Assembly: GCA_002787855.1 (NCBI GenBank) | Contig: PCVB01000020.1 | Coordinates: 10,090 to 26,445, forward strand | Direction of reading: 5' to 3' | Source: Candidatus Zambryskibacteria bacterium CG11_big_fil_rev_8_21_14_0_20_42_18 | GTDB taxonomy: Bacteria; Patescibacteriota; Minisyncoccia; Phycocordibacterales; Zambryskibacteraceae | DNA length: 16,356 nucleotides | Shown: positions 6,707-13,013 of the stretch, piece by piece | Numbering within the stretch: position 1 is the first letter of the stretch | How the letters are laid out: each line of letters opens with the position of its first letter | Position numbers and translations under genes: made by a program | The notes under the pieces: generated by a model | The model's input: the letters and a program-made list of their open reading frames with translations, nothing else | Told to the model about the DNA's origin: nothing | Database searches by the model: none

Positions 6707-7090
6707 ATGGAATTCGATTACACCACAACTACAATAAAAACTTTTGATGGAGCTTTTTTAAGTGTGCAGGAAGAAATAGTCAAAGCGGGCATGCGGGTTT
6801 TGTATGTTCATGATGTGCAAGAAACTTTAGCCGAGAAAGGTTTTGAACGAGAGCCGTTTAAGATTGTTGAATTTTGCAACGCAAAGTTTGCCAACGAGTT
6901 TTTGAATAAAGATATTAAAATTGGACTTTGTTTGCCTTGCAAAATAAATGTGTATACGAAAGATGGGCAAACTTTTATTTCCGGCATGCGTCCGATTATT
7001 TTGTCGCAGTTCTTCCCGCAAGTCGATTTGGGCGAGCGACCAAAAGAAATTGACCAGATTATTCAAAATATTATCAATAAGGCAAAATAG
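6707..7090 (+). CDS. DUF302 family protein
   Basis: This 127-residue soluble protein matches the DUF302 pattern: an N-terminal FDYTTTTIKTFDGAFLSVQE strand-helix unit, then KGFEREPFKIVEFCNAKFANEFL, the central IGLCLPCKINVYTKDGQ, and a C-terminal helix. Family members are small alpha-beta proteins of unknown biochemical role, often near redox, metal or heavy-metal genes. Two cysteines (LCLPC, a CxxC) plus one earlier Cys could bind metal or act in redox chemistry, but this is inference. It has no signal peptide. It stands alone after tRNA-Ser, 72 bases downstream, with an AT-rich upstream region and no Shine-Dalgarno sequence. The family call rests on pattern recognition without alignment. Confidence 0.75.
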   Translation: MEFDYTTTTIKTFDGAFLSVQEEIVKAGMRVLYVHDVQETLAEKGFEREPFKIVEFCNAKFANEFLNKDIKIGLCLPCKINVYTKDGQTFISGMRPIILSQFFPQVDLGERPKEIDQIIQNIINKAK

Positions 7091-7139
7091 CCTACAAATC
7101 CTCTTAGAAATTGGCAATAAATCGCCCAACAGCCTGTAC

Positions 7140-7167
7140 TTGCCAAAAGGAGCGCTTAATCTATAAT
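7140..7167 (+). promoter_or_regulatory. Consensus promoter giving a leaderless mRNA
   Basis: TTGCCA (7140-7145) and a perfect TATAAT (7162-7167) have a 16-bp spacer. The ATG at 7176 begins 9 bases after the last -10 base, so transcription should start at or within a base or two of the start codon. An AAAGGAG at 7146-7152 lies in the spacer and would not be in the mRNA. Confidence 0.8.
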
Positions 7168-7175
7168 ATCTGTAT

Positions 7176-7583
7176 ATGCAAGATTTTGAAAATGTAAGCT
7201 TTGCTCGCAAGAACGTTATTTGGCTCGTGGTCCTTGTCGCGTTTGTTATTTTTGGAGTTTTCTTATTTAAGGATTGGGACAAAATAGTGAATGATGAAAT
7301 AGATGGCATGGCCACTATTACGGGTAGTTTCAGTTGCTTGCCACTCAAGGTTGGCATTGTTGCAGAAGGGGAGGATTGCACCCTTGGTATCAAAAGTCGC
7401 GAGAATCTCTACTATGCTCTCGACATTAGTCGTATTCAGGACGCCAACACAGACCTTAAGGTGGAAGATACTATTGCCGTTACCGGAACTCTCAAACCGG
7501 TCGAGGAGATATTGAAGCCAGAATGGTCTGCCTTCAATATTACTGCCATCATTCTCGTTAACACTCTTCTCCGAACTAAATAA
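7176..7583 (+). CDS. Small membrane-anchored protein of unknown function
   Basis: This is a 135-residue protein I do not recognise. Residues about 14-31 (VIWLVVLVAFVIFGVFLF) form a single N-terminal transmembrane segment, probably with the C-terminus outside. The rest alternates short beta strands: ATITGSFSCLPL, CTLGIKSRENLYYALDISRI, DTIAVTGTLKPVEE and FNITAIILV. That spacing, with a VTGTLKP turn and a final strand, looks like a small OB-type beta barrel, similar to exported OB-fold proteins with a lysine-rich end. Two cysteines (SC and DC) could form a disulfide. It has its own near-consensus promoter and no Shine-Dalgarno sequence. It converges on the comF-like gene with only 4 bases between the stop codons. 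Confidence 0.8.
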   Translation: MQDFENVSFARKNVIWLVVLVAFVIFGVFLFKDWDKIVNDEIDGMATITGSFSCLPLKVGIVAEGEDCTLGIKSRENLYYALDISRIQDANTDLKVEDTIAVTGTLKPVEEILKPEWSAFNITAIILVNTLLRTK

Positions 7584-7587
7584 ATTT

Positions 7588-8247
7588 TTAGTGGGCGATG
7601 GCAATACAGAGGATTTTTTTCGCGCCAGCCACGCGCAAAGCTCGTCTGGCTTCTGCAAAAGTTGAGCCAGTGGTAATTACGTCGTCTATCACAACAACAC
7701 ATTCCCCGGCCACTGATTGAGGATTCAGGACTCTCATAGAATCGGTGAGATTCTTTAAACGCTCGTTTCTTGATGAAGTTTTCGTCTGGCTTTCCGTATG
7801 ACGAAGTTTGGCAAGTTGTCTCGGTAGATATCTTAATATTTTTTCATTGTCGTGTTTTATCACTTGTTCGGCCAACAGTTCGGATTGACTCCAGCCCCGT
7901 TCGAATCTGCGTTTACCTGAAATGGGTATGGGTATTAATATCGGTCTCTCCCACTTTTCAAAAAGGGCGCGGTCTGTGAGTTCTTGGTGGATAACGTCGT
8001 AGAGAATTTCCCCAAGCTTCTCTGCCATTTTTACATTGCCACTGTATTTAAGTTCCCAAATAATCTCTTTGACGACGGGGTGTCCGTAGTCGAAAATGGC
8101 TACGGTATTTATGTCTTTCAATGGCTCCGCCGGGGGCAGAGTATCGAGAAGTTTCCCAGAAGAAAGGGTCTCCAGTTCTAAAACCTTTCGGTTTTTAGGA
8201 AAGAGAAAGTCTATGAATAGATCTCTAAGGCGAGATAGAAAATACAT
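7588..8247 (-). CDS. ComF-family phosphoribosyltransferase-like protein
   Basis: This 219-residue protein resembles ComF/GntX. The order fits: an N-terminal FLFPKN segment, AIFDYGHPVVKEIIWELKYSGN, then ILIPIPISGKRRFERGWSQSELLAE, TESQTKTSSRNERLKN, and the PRPP-binding loop VVVIDDVITTGST near residues 185-197. In competent bacteria ComF helps bring in transforming single-stranded DNA; in others its role is unclear. Unusually, the N-terminus lacks the CxxC...CxxC zinc ribbon normally following the first FP segment; the protein's only cysteines are near the C-terminus. It diverges from the type IV pilus locus, and pili are DNA-uptake machines, so a shared role in competence is plausible but not proven. 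The start is supported by a TTGGTA-17-TATAAT promoter 14 bases upstream. Confidence 0.85.
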   Translation of the reverse strand: MYFLSRLRDLFIDFLFPKNRKVLELETLSSGKLLDTLPPAEPLKDINTVAIFDYGHPVVKEIIWELKYSGNVKMAEKLGEILYDVIHQELTDRALFEKWERPILIPIPISGKRRFERGWSQSELLAEQVIKHDNEKILRYLPRQLAKLRHTESQTKTSSRNERLKNLTDSMRVLNPQSVAGECVVVIDDVITTGSTFAEARRALRVAGAKKILCIAIAH

Positions 8248-8260
8248 AGAGAGATTATGA

Positions 8261-8266
8261 TATTAT
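8261..8266 (+). promoter_or_regulatory. -10 element of pilM, overlapping the comF-like promoter
   Basis: TATTAT at 8261-8266 ends 7 bases before the pilM ATG, the spacing of a leaderless promoter. The -35 region is weak. The same bases read on the minus strand give TATAAT (8262-8267) for the divergent gene, so the two promoters overlap. Confidence 0.45.
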
Positions 8267-8290
8267 AAAACATATGAGATTCTTTACCAA
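8262..8290 (-). promoter_or_regulatory. Promoter of the comF-like gene
   Basis: On the minus strand, TTGGTA (8285-8290) and a perfect TATAAT (8262-8267) are separated by exactly 17 bp. The ATG lies 14 bases beyond the -10, so the leader is only about 7 nt. The -35 lies inside the pilM coding start, so polymerases on the two divergent promoters should exclude each other. Confidence 0.65.
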
Positions 8291-9410
8291 ATTTTTCCAC
8301 CCGACTGAACCAGTCGCTCTTGGTATTGATATTGGCTCTTCCGCTATCAAGATAGTTCAGATAAAAAAGAAGAATGGCCAGGCTATTCTTGAGACCTATG
8401 GCGAATTGGCTCTTGGCCCCTATGCGGGGCTCGGCGTGGGGCAGTCGGTGGTTCTTTCTCCAGAAAAAATAGCCTTAGCCCTAGTAGACCTTATGAAAGA
8501 GAAAGAGGTTAATATCACCACCAAGAAGAGCGGTATCTCTATCCCTTTCTCTTCATCTCTAATGTCTGTGATTGAGATGCCGGATGTAAGTTCCAAACAA
8601 CTGGCCGTCATGGTGCCACTTGAAGCTCGCAAATATATCCCCGTGCCCGTATCCGAAGTGATGCTTGATTGGTCCGTCATTCCCAAGAGTGAAGTGCGTC
8701 CAGAAGATTCGAGTGAGTACTCTACAGACACATCCTCAACAGATGCTCCGAAGACTGGTACTAAAATGTCCAAAGTGGATGTATTGGTGGTGGCCATACA
8801 CAATGAGACCATTGCTCGATACAAAGAAATTGTGGTTAAGGCGGAGTTGGAGGCTAGTTTTTTTGAAATTGAAATATTTAGCACCATGCGAGCAGTGCTT
8901 GACGATGCTCTCCGACCAGTGATGATTATGGATTTGGGGGCGGCAACGACTAAGTTATACATTGTGGAGCGGGGCGTTATTCGTTCCTCCCATACTATCA
9001 ATAGGGGCGCGCAAGATATCACCTCCACGATGTCCAAGTCTCTCGGTATGACATTGGAACAAGCCGAGGTGATGAAACGACAAGTTGGCGTCTCGGGTCA
9101 GGATAAAAATCTTAATGAAGTTATCACCCTAACTCTCGATTACATTTTTGCTGAAGCGAATAGCGTTCTTCTTGCTTTTGAGAAGAAATACAACAAAACT
9201 ATTTCAAAAACTATTTTAGTGGGCGGGGGCGCTGTGCTTAAGGGGCTTGCCGAGTTGGCAAAAAATAATTTTAAAACAGAGGTGATACTCGCTGATCCCT
9301 TCAGCAAGGTTTCTGCCCCGGCGTTTCTGGAAAATATTCTAAAAGAGACTGGGCCAGAATTCGCTGTGGCTATCGGTCTTGCTCTGCGCAAACTTGTTGA
9401 AGAGGAATAG
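8274..9410 (+). CDS. pilM: Type IV pilus assembly ATPase-like protein PilM
   Basis: This 378-residue actin/FtsA-like protein sits on the cytoplasmic face and binds the N-terminal tail of PilN. The nucleotide-fold motifs are visible: phosphate-1 LGIDIGSSAIKIVQI (residues about 17-31), phosphate-2 MIMDLGAATTKLYIVERG (about 218-235) and adenosine motif ILVGGGAVLKGL (about 312-323). Residues about 141-165 form a Ser/Thr/Asp/Glu-rich low-complexity insertion between the 1A/1C-type parts, probably a flexible loop. It is the first gene of the pilus locus, followed by a 74-base gap before pilN. No Shine-Dalgarno sequence is present, and a -10 element ends 7 bases before the ATG. Confidence 0.94.
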   Translation: MRFFTKFFHPTEPVALGIDIGSSAIKIVQIKKKNGQAILETYGELALGPYAGLGVGQSVVLSPEKIALALVDLMKEKEVNITTKKSGISIPFSSSLMSVIEMPDVSSKQLAVMVPLEARKYIPVPVSEVMLDWSVIPKSEVRPEDSSEYSTDTSSTDAPKTGTKMSKVDVLVVAIHNETIARYKEIVVKAELEASFFEIEIFSTMRAVLDDALRPVMIMDLGAATTKLYIVERGVIRSSHTINRGAQDITSTMSKSLGMTLEQAEVMKRQVGVSGQDKNLNEVITLTLDYIFAEANSVLLAFEKKYNKTISKTILVGGGAVLKGLAELAKNNFKTEVILADPFSKVSAPAFLENILKETGPEFAVAIGLALRKLVEEE

Positions 9411-9470
9411 CCAGTCAGCCGATAGACAAGTTATGAACACTTGCATGTTTAAGTAAATTGCTTTTTGTTC

Positions 9471-9476
9471 TATAAT
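9471..9476 (+). promoter_or_regulatory. -10 element before pilN
   Basis: A perfect TATAAT ends 8 bases before the pilN ATG, the leaderless spacing. No good -35 lies at 16-18 bp (a TTGCAT at 9441 is too far). It may be an internal promoter of the pilus locus. Confidence 0.5.
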
Positions 9477-9484
9477 TTGAACTA

Positions 9485-10159
9485 ATGGAACCGAAATTTC
9501 AATCGTCCTTTATTCCTAAGGGTCCTCTTGTTTCTACCGCGAACGAGTCATTGTCGAGTCGGAGGCACAAAGAGGGTGGGCTCTTCTCTTTTATCGCGGT
9601 GGTTATATTTACTATTTCTATTGTCCTAGCCATTGGGGTCTTTGGTTATAAGTTTTATTTAAAATATAGTATCGAAAAGATGGGCGCAGCTCTAGATGAA
9701 GCCCGCGCCGCTCTCCAACCAGAAGTTATCAGTGAATTAACTCGTTTTGATAACCGTATCATCTCGACGAAAGAGCTAGTTTCCAAGCATCGTCTTATTA
9801 CACCCCTCTTCGAATTTCTGGAAACTTCAACGCCGAGGACCGTGCGTTTTAGTGATTTCCATTATTCGGTCACAGCGCAAGGGCTTGAACTTCAAATGAA
9901 GGGCGAGGCAAGGGGGTACGCCGCTCTTGCTCTTCAGGCGGATATTTTTAGCAAGAGCGAGTATTTCAAAAACCCACTTTTTGGCGACCTAAGTCTAAAT
10001 GAGAGGGGGGAGGTTATATTTAGCTTTTCGGCTGTGGTGGATGAGAGTTTAATCTCTTACCAAAGAGAAGTAGAGCTTTCTGATACTAATTTTCCTGTAG
10101 CGATACCTGCTGAAACAGTCGAGGAGACATCAACTACATCAACGGCTACTCAAAACTAG
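9485..10159 (+). CDS. pilN: Type IV pilus alignment protein PilN
   Basis: This is a 224-residue bitopic protein. A short cytoplasmic tail with FIPKGPL (residues about 9-15) replaces the INLLP motif by which classical PilN binds PilM; FIPK-type tails are what I expect in CPR. A transmembrane helix covers about residues 35-57, followed by a coiled segment (IEKMGAALDEARAALQPEV), a ferredoxin-like extracytoplasmic domain, and a Thr/Ser/Glu-rich C-terminal tail (TVEETSTTSTATQN). PilN and PilO form heterodimers that align the pilus machine. The call depends partly on position between pilM and pilO, because sequence identity in this family is low. The pilN stop and pilO start are one base apart. Confidence 0.85.
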   Translation: MEPKFQSSFIPKGPLVSTANESLSSRRHKEGGLFSFIAVVIFTISIVLAIGVFGYKFYLKYSIEKMGAALDEARAALQPEVISELTRFDNRIISTKELVSKHRLITPLFEFLETSTPRTVRFSDFHYSVTAQGLELQMKGEARGYAALALQADIFSKSEYFKNPLFGDLSLNERGEVIFSFSAVVDESLISYQREVELSDTNFPVAIPAETVEETSTTSTATQN

Positions 10160-10160
10160 T

Positions 10161-10703
10161 ATGAAAAATAACACCGCCATAATTTTAGTTCTTCTGTCCT
10201 TGGGACTTTTCTACACCTTCACTAACGCTCAATACCAGAGTGTGAAGGAACTACAGTCTCTGGCTAACGAATATGACAATGTTCTAGATAACGCTACCGA
10301 AATAATAGAATTGAGAGATAGTCTTTCTGCCGCTTACGGCTCTCTTCCTAAAGCAGAAGTTGATCGTCTCAACAAAGTATTGCCGGACAATATAGATACC
10401 GTACGACTGGCTCTCGACCTCGACAGTGTGGCTTCACGCTACGGTATCTCTATCAAAAGTATCAAGACCACTACCGGTTCGAGTAGGGATACGAGTCGCA
10501 TTGTTCTGCCAGAGAACGAAAGTAAGTATGACAGCGCCACGATTTCTTTCAGTTTTATTTCAAGCTATGATAACTTCAAGCGACTTATGGCAGATGTAGA
10601 GAAAAGTCTACGAATCATGGATGTAAAGTCAGTGTCATTTCAAGTTGGTGAGTCTGGTTTTTATGACTACCAAGTATCAGTTGAGACATATTGGCTCAAA
10701 TAG
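10161..10703 (+). CDS. pilO: Type IV pilus alignment protein PilO
   Basis: This 180-residue protein has an N-terminal transmembrane helix (residues about 6-23), then a helical stalk (QYQSVKELQSLANEYDNVLD) and an alpha-beta domain. That domain contains LPDNIDTVRLALDLDSVASRYGISI, a recognisable PilO feature, and a second half with SFSFISSYDNFKRLMADVEKSLRIMDV. It is expected to pair with PilN in the membrane. It begins one base after pilN ends, so the two are translationally close. The stop codon overlaps a REP-like repeat that separates it from the next gene. No Shine-Dalgarno sequence is present. Confidence 0.87.
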   Translation: MKNNTAIILVLLSLGLFYTFTNAQYQSVKELQSLANEYDNVLDNATEIIELRDSLSAAYGSLPKAEVDRLNKVLPDNIDTVRLALDLDSVASRYGISIKSIKTTTGSSRDTSRIVLPENESKYDSATISFSFISSYDNFKRLMADVEKSLRIMDVKSVSFQVGESGFYDYQVSVETYWLK

Positions 10704-10725
10704 TTCGATAAGCTCACTATGAATA
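10703..10725 (+). repeat. Degenerate REP-like repeat between pilO and the next gene
   Basis: The bases from the last G of the pilO stop read GTTCGATAAGCTCACTATGA, close to the environmental repeat GTTCGACAAGCTCACCATGA that I recognise from other CPR-type genomes. It is imperfectly palindromic (TTCGATA facing TATGAAT) and could form a weak hairpin in the polycistronic mRNA. Confidence 0.55.
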
Positions 10726-10729
10726 AATT

Positions 10730-11023
10730 ATGAAAACAATTTTAGCAAACAAAGGAATACTGGCGTTAGTTGGCTTCTTTATCTTGGCAATGTTTATTTA
10801 TAATCTTTTTTTCAAACCTGAAGTATCATCAATCCCCAGCGAATTAGAGGCCTCGAGTATTGGCAATGATCTTCTCAAGATGCATCAAGACCTTAAAAAG
10901 GTGACTTTCGACCAGTCACTTTTCTCTTCTCCGAGCTATCTTTTACTCAACGACTTCAGCGTTCCCATACCACAGCAAGCAGTGGGGAGACCAAACCCCT
11001 TCAATAGTATTGGTCGAGACTAA
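10730..11023 (+). CDS. Small membrane protein in the PilP position
   Basis: This 97-residue protein has one N-terminal transmembrane helix (residues about 9-28) and a short extracytoplasmic part. It ends in VPIPQQAVGRPNPFNSIGRD. The GRPNPF segment resembles the conserved (G/R)R-(D/N)-PF motif near the N-terminus of PilP, the lipoprotein that links PilN/PilO to the secretin. Classical PilP is longer, has a lipobox and carries a beta-rich secretin-binding domain; all of that is missing here, as expected if no secretin exists. Its position after pilO and before pilB supports a role in the alignment complex. The exact function is inferred. Confidence 0.75.
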   Translation: MKTILANKGILALVGFFILAMFIYNLFFKPEVSSIPSELEASSIGNDLLKMHQDLKKVTFDQSLFSSPSYLLLNDFSVPIPQQAVGRPNPFNSIGRD

Positions 11024-11028
11024 AAGCC

Positions 11029-12615
11029 ATGACCACCCAAGCCAACAGCCGCGGGTCGGTCCCTAGCGTCCCGACAAGAGATGTCAAAGATGTCGAAGTC
11101 ACAGGTAAGATCCTTGAGTATATTCCAGAGGAATCAGCCGAGTACTACAAAGTGGTACCCATAGGGGTCAAGGATGGGGTGCTTGAAGTGGGGGCTCTCA
11201 ATCCTAACGATATCAAAGCTCGTGACGCCCTCAACTTCATCTCCTCGCGCATTGGGATGCCTTATAAACTTTTTCTAATAAGCGAGAGCGATTTTAAATC
11301 AATACTTGAAAGATACAAAGGCCTCTCCGGTGAGGTTACGAAAGCTCTCTATGAACTTGAGACAGAACTAGTAGCCCCCATTGCCGGAGAAACAAGGGGC
11401 GATGAGATAAAAGAAATATCAGATGCCGAGATAGTAGAAGACGCGCCTGTTACAAAAATTGTGGCCACTATTCTAAATTATGCCTCTGAAGGTCGTGCCT
11501 CCGATATTCACATTGAGCCGACACACGACAACGTCCGAGTGCGCTTTCGCGTAGATGGGGTGCTCTATACTTCTTTAGTCTTGCCTATCAAGGTACATTC
11601 GGCTGTGGTGGCTCGTATAAAAATTCTTTCGAATATGCGTTTGGACGAAAAGCGTAAACCACAAGACGGACGCTTCTCTACCAAGGTTGAGAATAAGAAG
11701 ATCGACTTACGCGTCTCAACTTTCCCAACTTATTATGGCGAGAAGGTAGTGATGCGTATTCTTGACCAGTCTCAAGGCATCAAAACTCTTGATGACCTAG
11801 GTTTTTCAGACGATAACTTGAAATTGATAAGGAAGGCGCTCACTCGTCCCTATGGACTAATTCTTATTACCGGTCCCACAGGTTCCGGTAAATCCACCAC
11901 TCTCTATGCCATGCTCAACGAAATGGATAGGGAACACAAGAATGTGTTGTCTCTTGAAGACCCGGTGGAATACAGCATGGACGGAGTCTCACAATCCCAG
12001 ATTCATCCAGAGATTGATTACACCTTTGCCACCGGTCTTCGCACCACCTTGCGTCAAGACCCTGATATCATTATGGTGGGTGAGATCCGAGATAAAGAGA
12101 CCGCTCAACTTGCTATCCAGGCGGCTCTTACTGGACACCTAGTTTTCTCAACACTTCACACCAACAATGCTGTGGGCGCTATCCCTAGACTTATAGACAT
12201 GGGGGTTGACCCGTATCTTATCGCCCCCACTCTGGCGCTGGCTATGGCCCAGAGACTGGTAAGCAAACTCTGTCCAGATGGAGGTAAGCCACTTCCAGTT
12301 GAGGGTTCTATTAAAATTATGATAGACAAACAGTTTGAGGACCTTCCTAGAGAGTTTGTGGAGAAACTTTCTTTCGGCAAAGAGGTTTACGAAGTTATGC
12401 CAACACCAGAGTGTTTAAATGGTGTCTCTGGTCGCGTAGCGGTTATTGAAGCTTTTGCAATAGATAAGGACATTGAAAACGTTATTCTTACAAATCCAAC
12501 CGAACCGGAACTCCACAAAGTCATACGTTCCAAGGGGATGTTGTCTATGAAGGAAGACGCTATTCTCAAAGCTTTCCAGAGGGTTATTCCATTTGAGGAA
12601 ATTAATACGCTATAA
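11029..12615 (+). CDS. pilB: Type IV pilus extension ATPase PilB
   Basis: This 528-residue hexameric motor of the GspE/PilB family drives pilin polymerisation. Residues about 20-110 form the N-terminal MshEN/T2SSE_N-type domain. The ATPase core shows Walker A GPTGSGKST (about 282-290), Asp box EDPVE (about 310-314), Walker B VGEIRD (about 350-355) and His box HLVFSTLHT (about 370-378). Classical PilB/GspE carries a zinc-binding CxxC...CxxC; here only single cysteines remain at about 415 (LCPDG) and 462 (ECLNG), so the zinc site is probably lost. It starts 5 bases after the preceding stop. Its last codons contain the -10 element of the receiver gene. Confidence 0.95.
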   Translation: MTTQANSRGSVPSVPTRDVKDVEVTGKILEYIPEESAEYYKVVPIGVKDGVLEVGALNPNDIKARDALNFISSRIGMPYKLFLISESDFKSILERYKGLSGEVTKALYELETELVAPIAGETRGDEIKEISDAEIVEDAPVTKIVATILNYASEGRASDIHIEPTHDNVRVRFRVDGVLYTSLVLPIKVHSAVVARIKILSNMRLDEKRKPQDGRFSTKVENKKIDLRVSTFPTYYGEKVVMRILDQSQGIKTLDDLGFSDDNLKLIRKALTRPYGLILITGPTGSGKSTTLYAMLNEMDREHKNVLSLEDPVEYSMDGVSQSQIHPEIDYTFATGLRTTLRQDPDIIMVGEIRDKETAQLAIQAALTGHLVFSTLHTNNAVGAIPRLIDMGVDPYLIAPTLALAMAQRLVSKLCPDGGKPLPVEGSIKIMIDKQFEDLPREFVEKLSFGKEVYEVMPTPECLNGVSGRVAVIEAFAIDKDIENVILTNPTEPELHKVIRSKGMLSMKEDAILKAFQRVIPFEEINTL

Positions 12616-12616
12616 T
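12611..12616 (+). promoter_or_regulatory. -10 element of the receiver gene
   Basis: A perfect TATAAT overlaps the pilB stop codon and ends 6 bases before the ATG at 12623, again leaderless spacing. No strong -35 is present at normal distance. Confidence 0.5.
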
Positions 12617-12622
12617 ATAGAT

Positions 12623-13012
12623 ATGAGTAAAAAATATTCAGTTTTCTTGGTTGACGACGACAAGTTTCTTCTCGATATGTATAAAAGGAAGTTTGAGAAC
12701 GACGGCGCTTCTGTGGAAGTGGCGGTAGGGGCAGAGGAAGCCTTGACCAAACTACGCGGTGGTAGCAAGCCGGATGTTCTGGTATTTGACATCATTATGC
12801 CAGGCATGGACGGGCTTGAACTGCTTAAAGTTGTTCGCCGAGAAAAACTTACTCCAGATTCCGCCGTTGTTATGTTCACCAACGAGAGCGACAATAAGGC
12901 CATTGAAGAAGCGAAGTCTCTTGGTATCAAGGGTTACATTGTCAAAGCCACTACTATCCCGTCAGAAGTGATAGAGAGGATTAAAAAGATTGCTAACATA
13001 AACACAGATTAA
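12623..13012 (+). CDS. Single-domain response regulator (receiver protein)
   Basis: This 129-residue CheY-like receiver has no output domain. The phosphorylation site is complete: acidic triad Asp11-13, phospho-acceptor Asp56 in VFDIIMPGMDG, Thr86 in MFTNESD and Lys108 in GYIVKATT. I start it at 12623 rather than at an in-frame ATG at 12593. The longer form would add residues MRKLIRYNID before the first strand and overlap pilB, and a TATAAT sits 6 bases before 12623. It lies between the extension and retraction motors, so it may tune pilus dynamics, as PilG/PilH do in Pseudomonas; no partner kinase is in the window. The stop is one base before the pilT start. Confidence 0.93.
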   Translation: MSKKYSVFLVDDDKFLLDMYKRKFENDGASVEVAVGAEEALTKLRGGSKPDVLVFDIIMPGMDGLELLKVVRREKLTPDSAVVMFTNESDNKAIEEAKSLGIKGYIVKATTIPSEVIERIKKIANINTD

Positions 13013-13013
13013 T

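Noticed and set aside
8420..9037. Long open frame on the strand opposite pilM
   Set aside because: It is a low-complexity, Ser/Thr-rich translation without a promoter, fully inside a clear pilM gene. Similar antisense frames opposite recG, pilB and pilT were rejected likewise.
12593..12622. Upstream start for the receiver protein adding MRKLIRYNID
   Set aside because: It overlaps the end of pilB, lies on and before the TATAAT, and precedes the normal first strand of the receiver fold.
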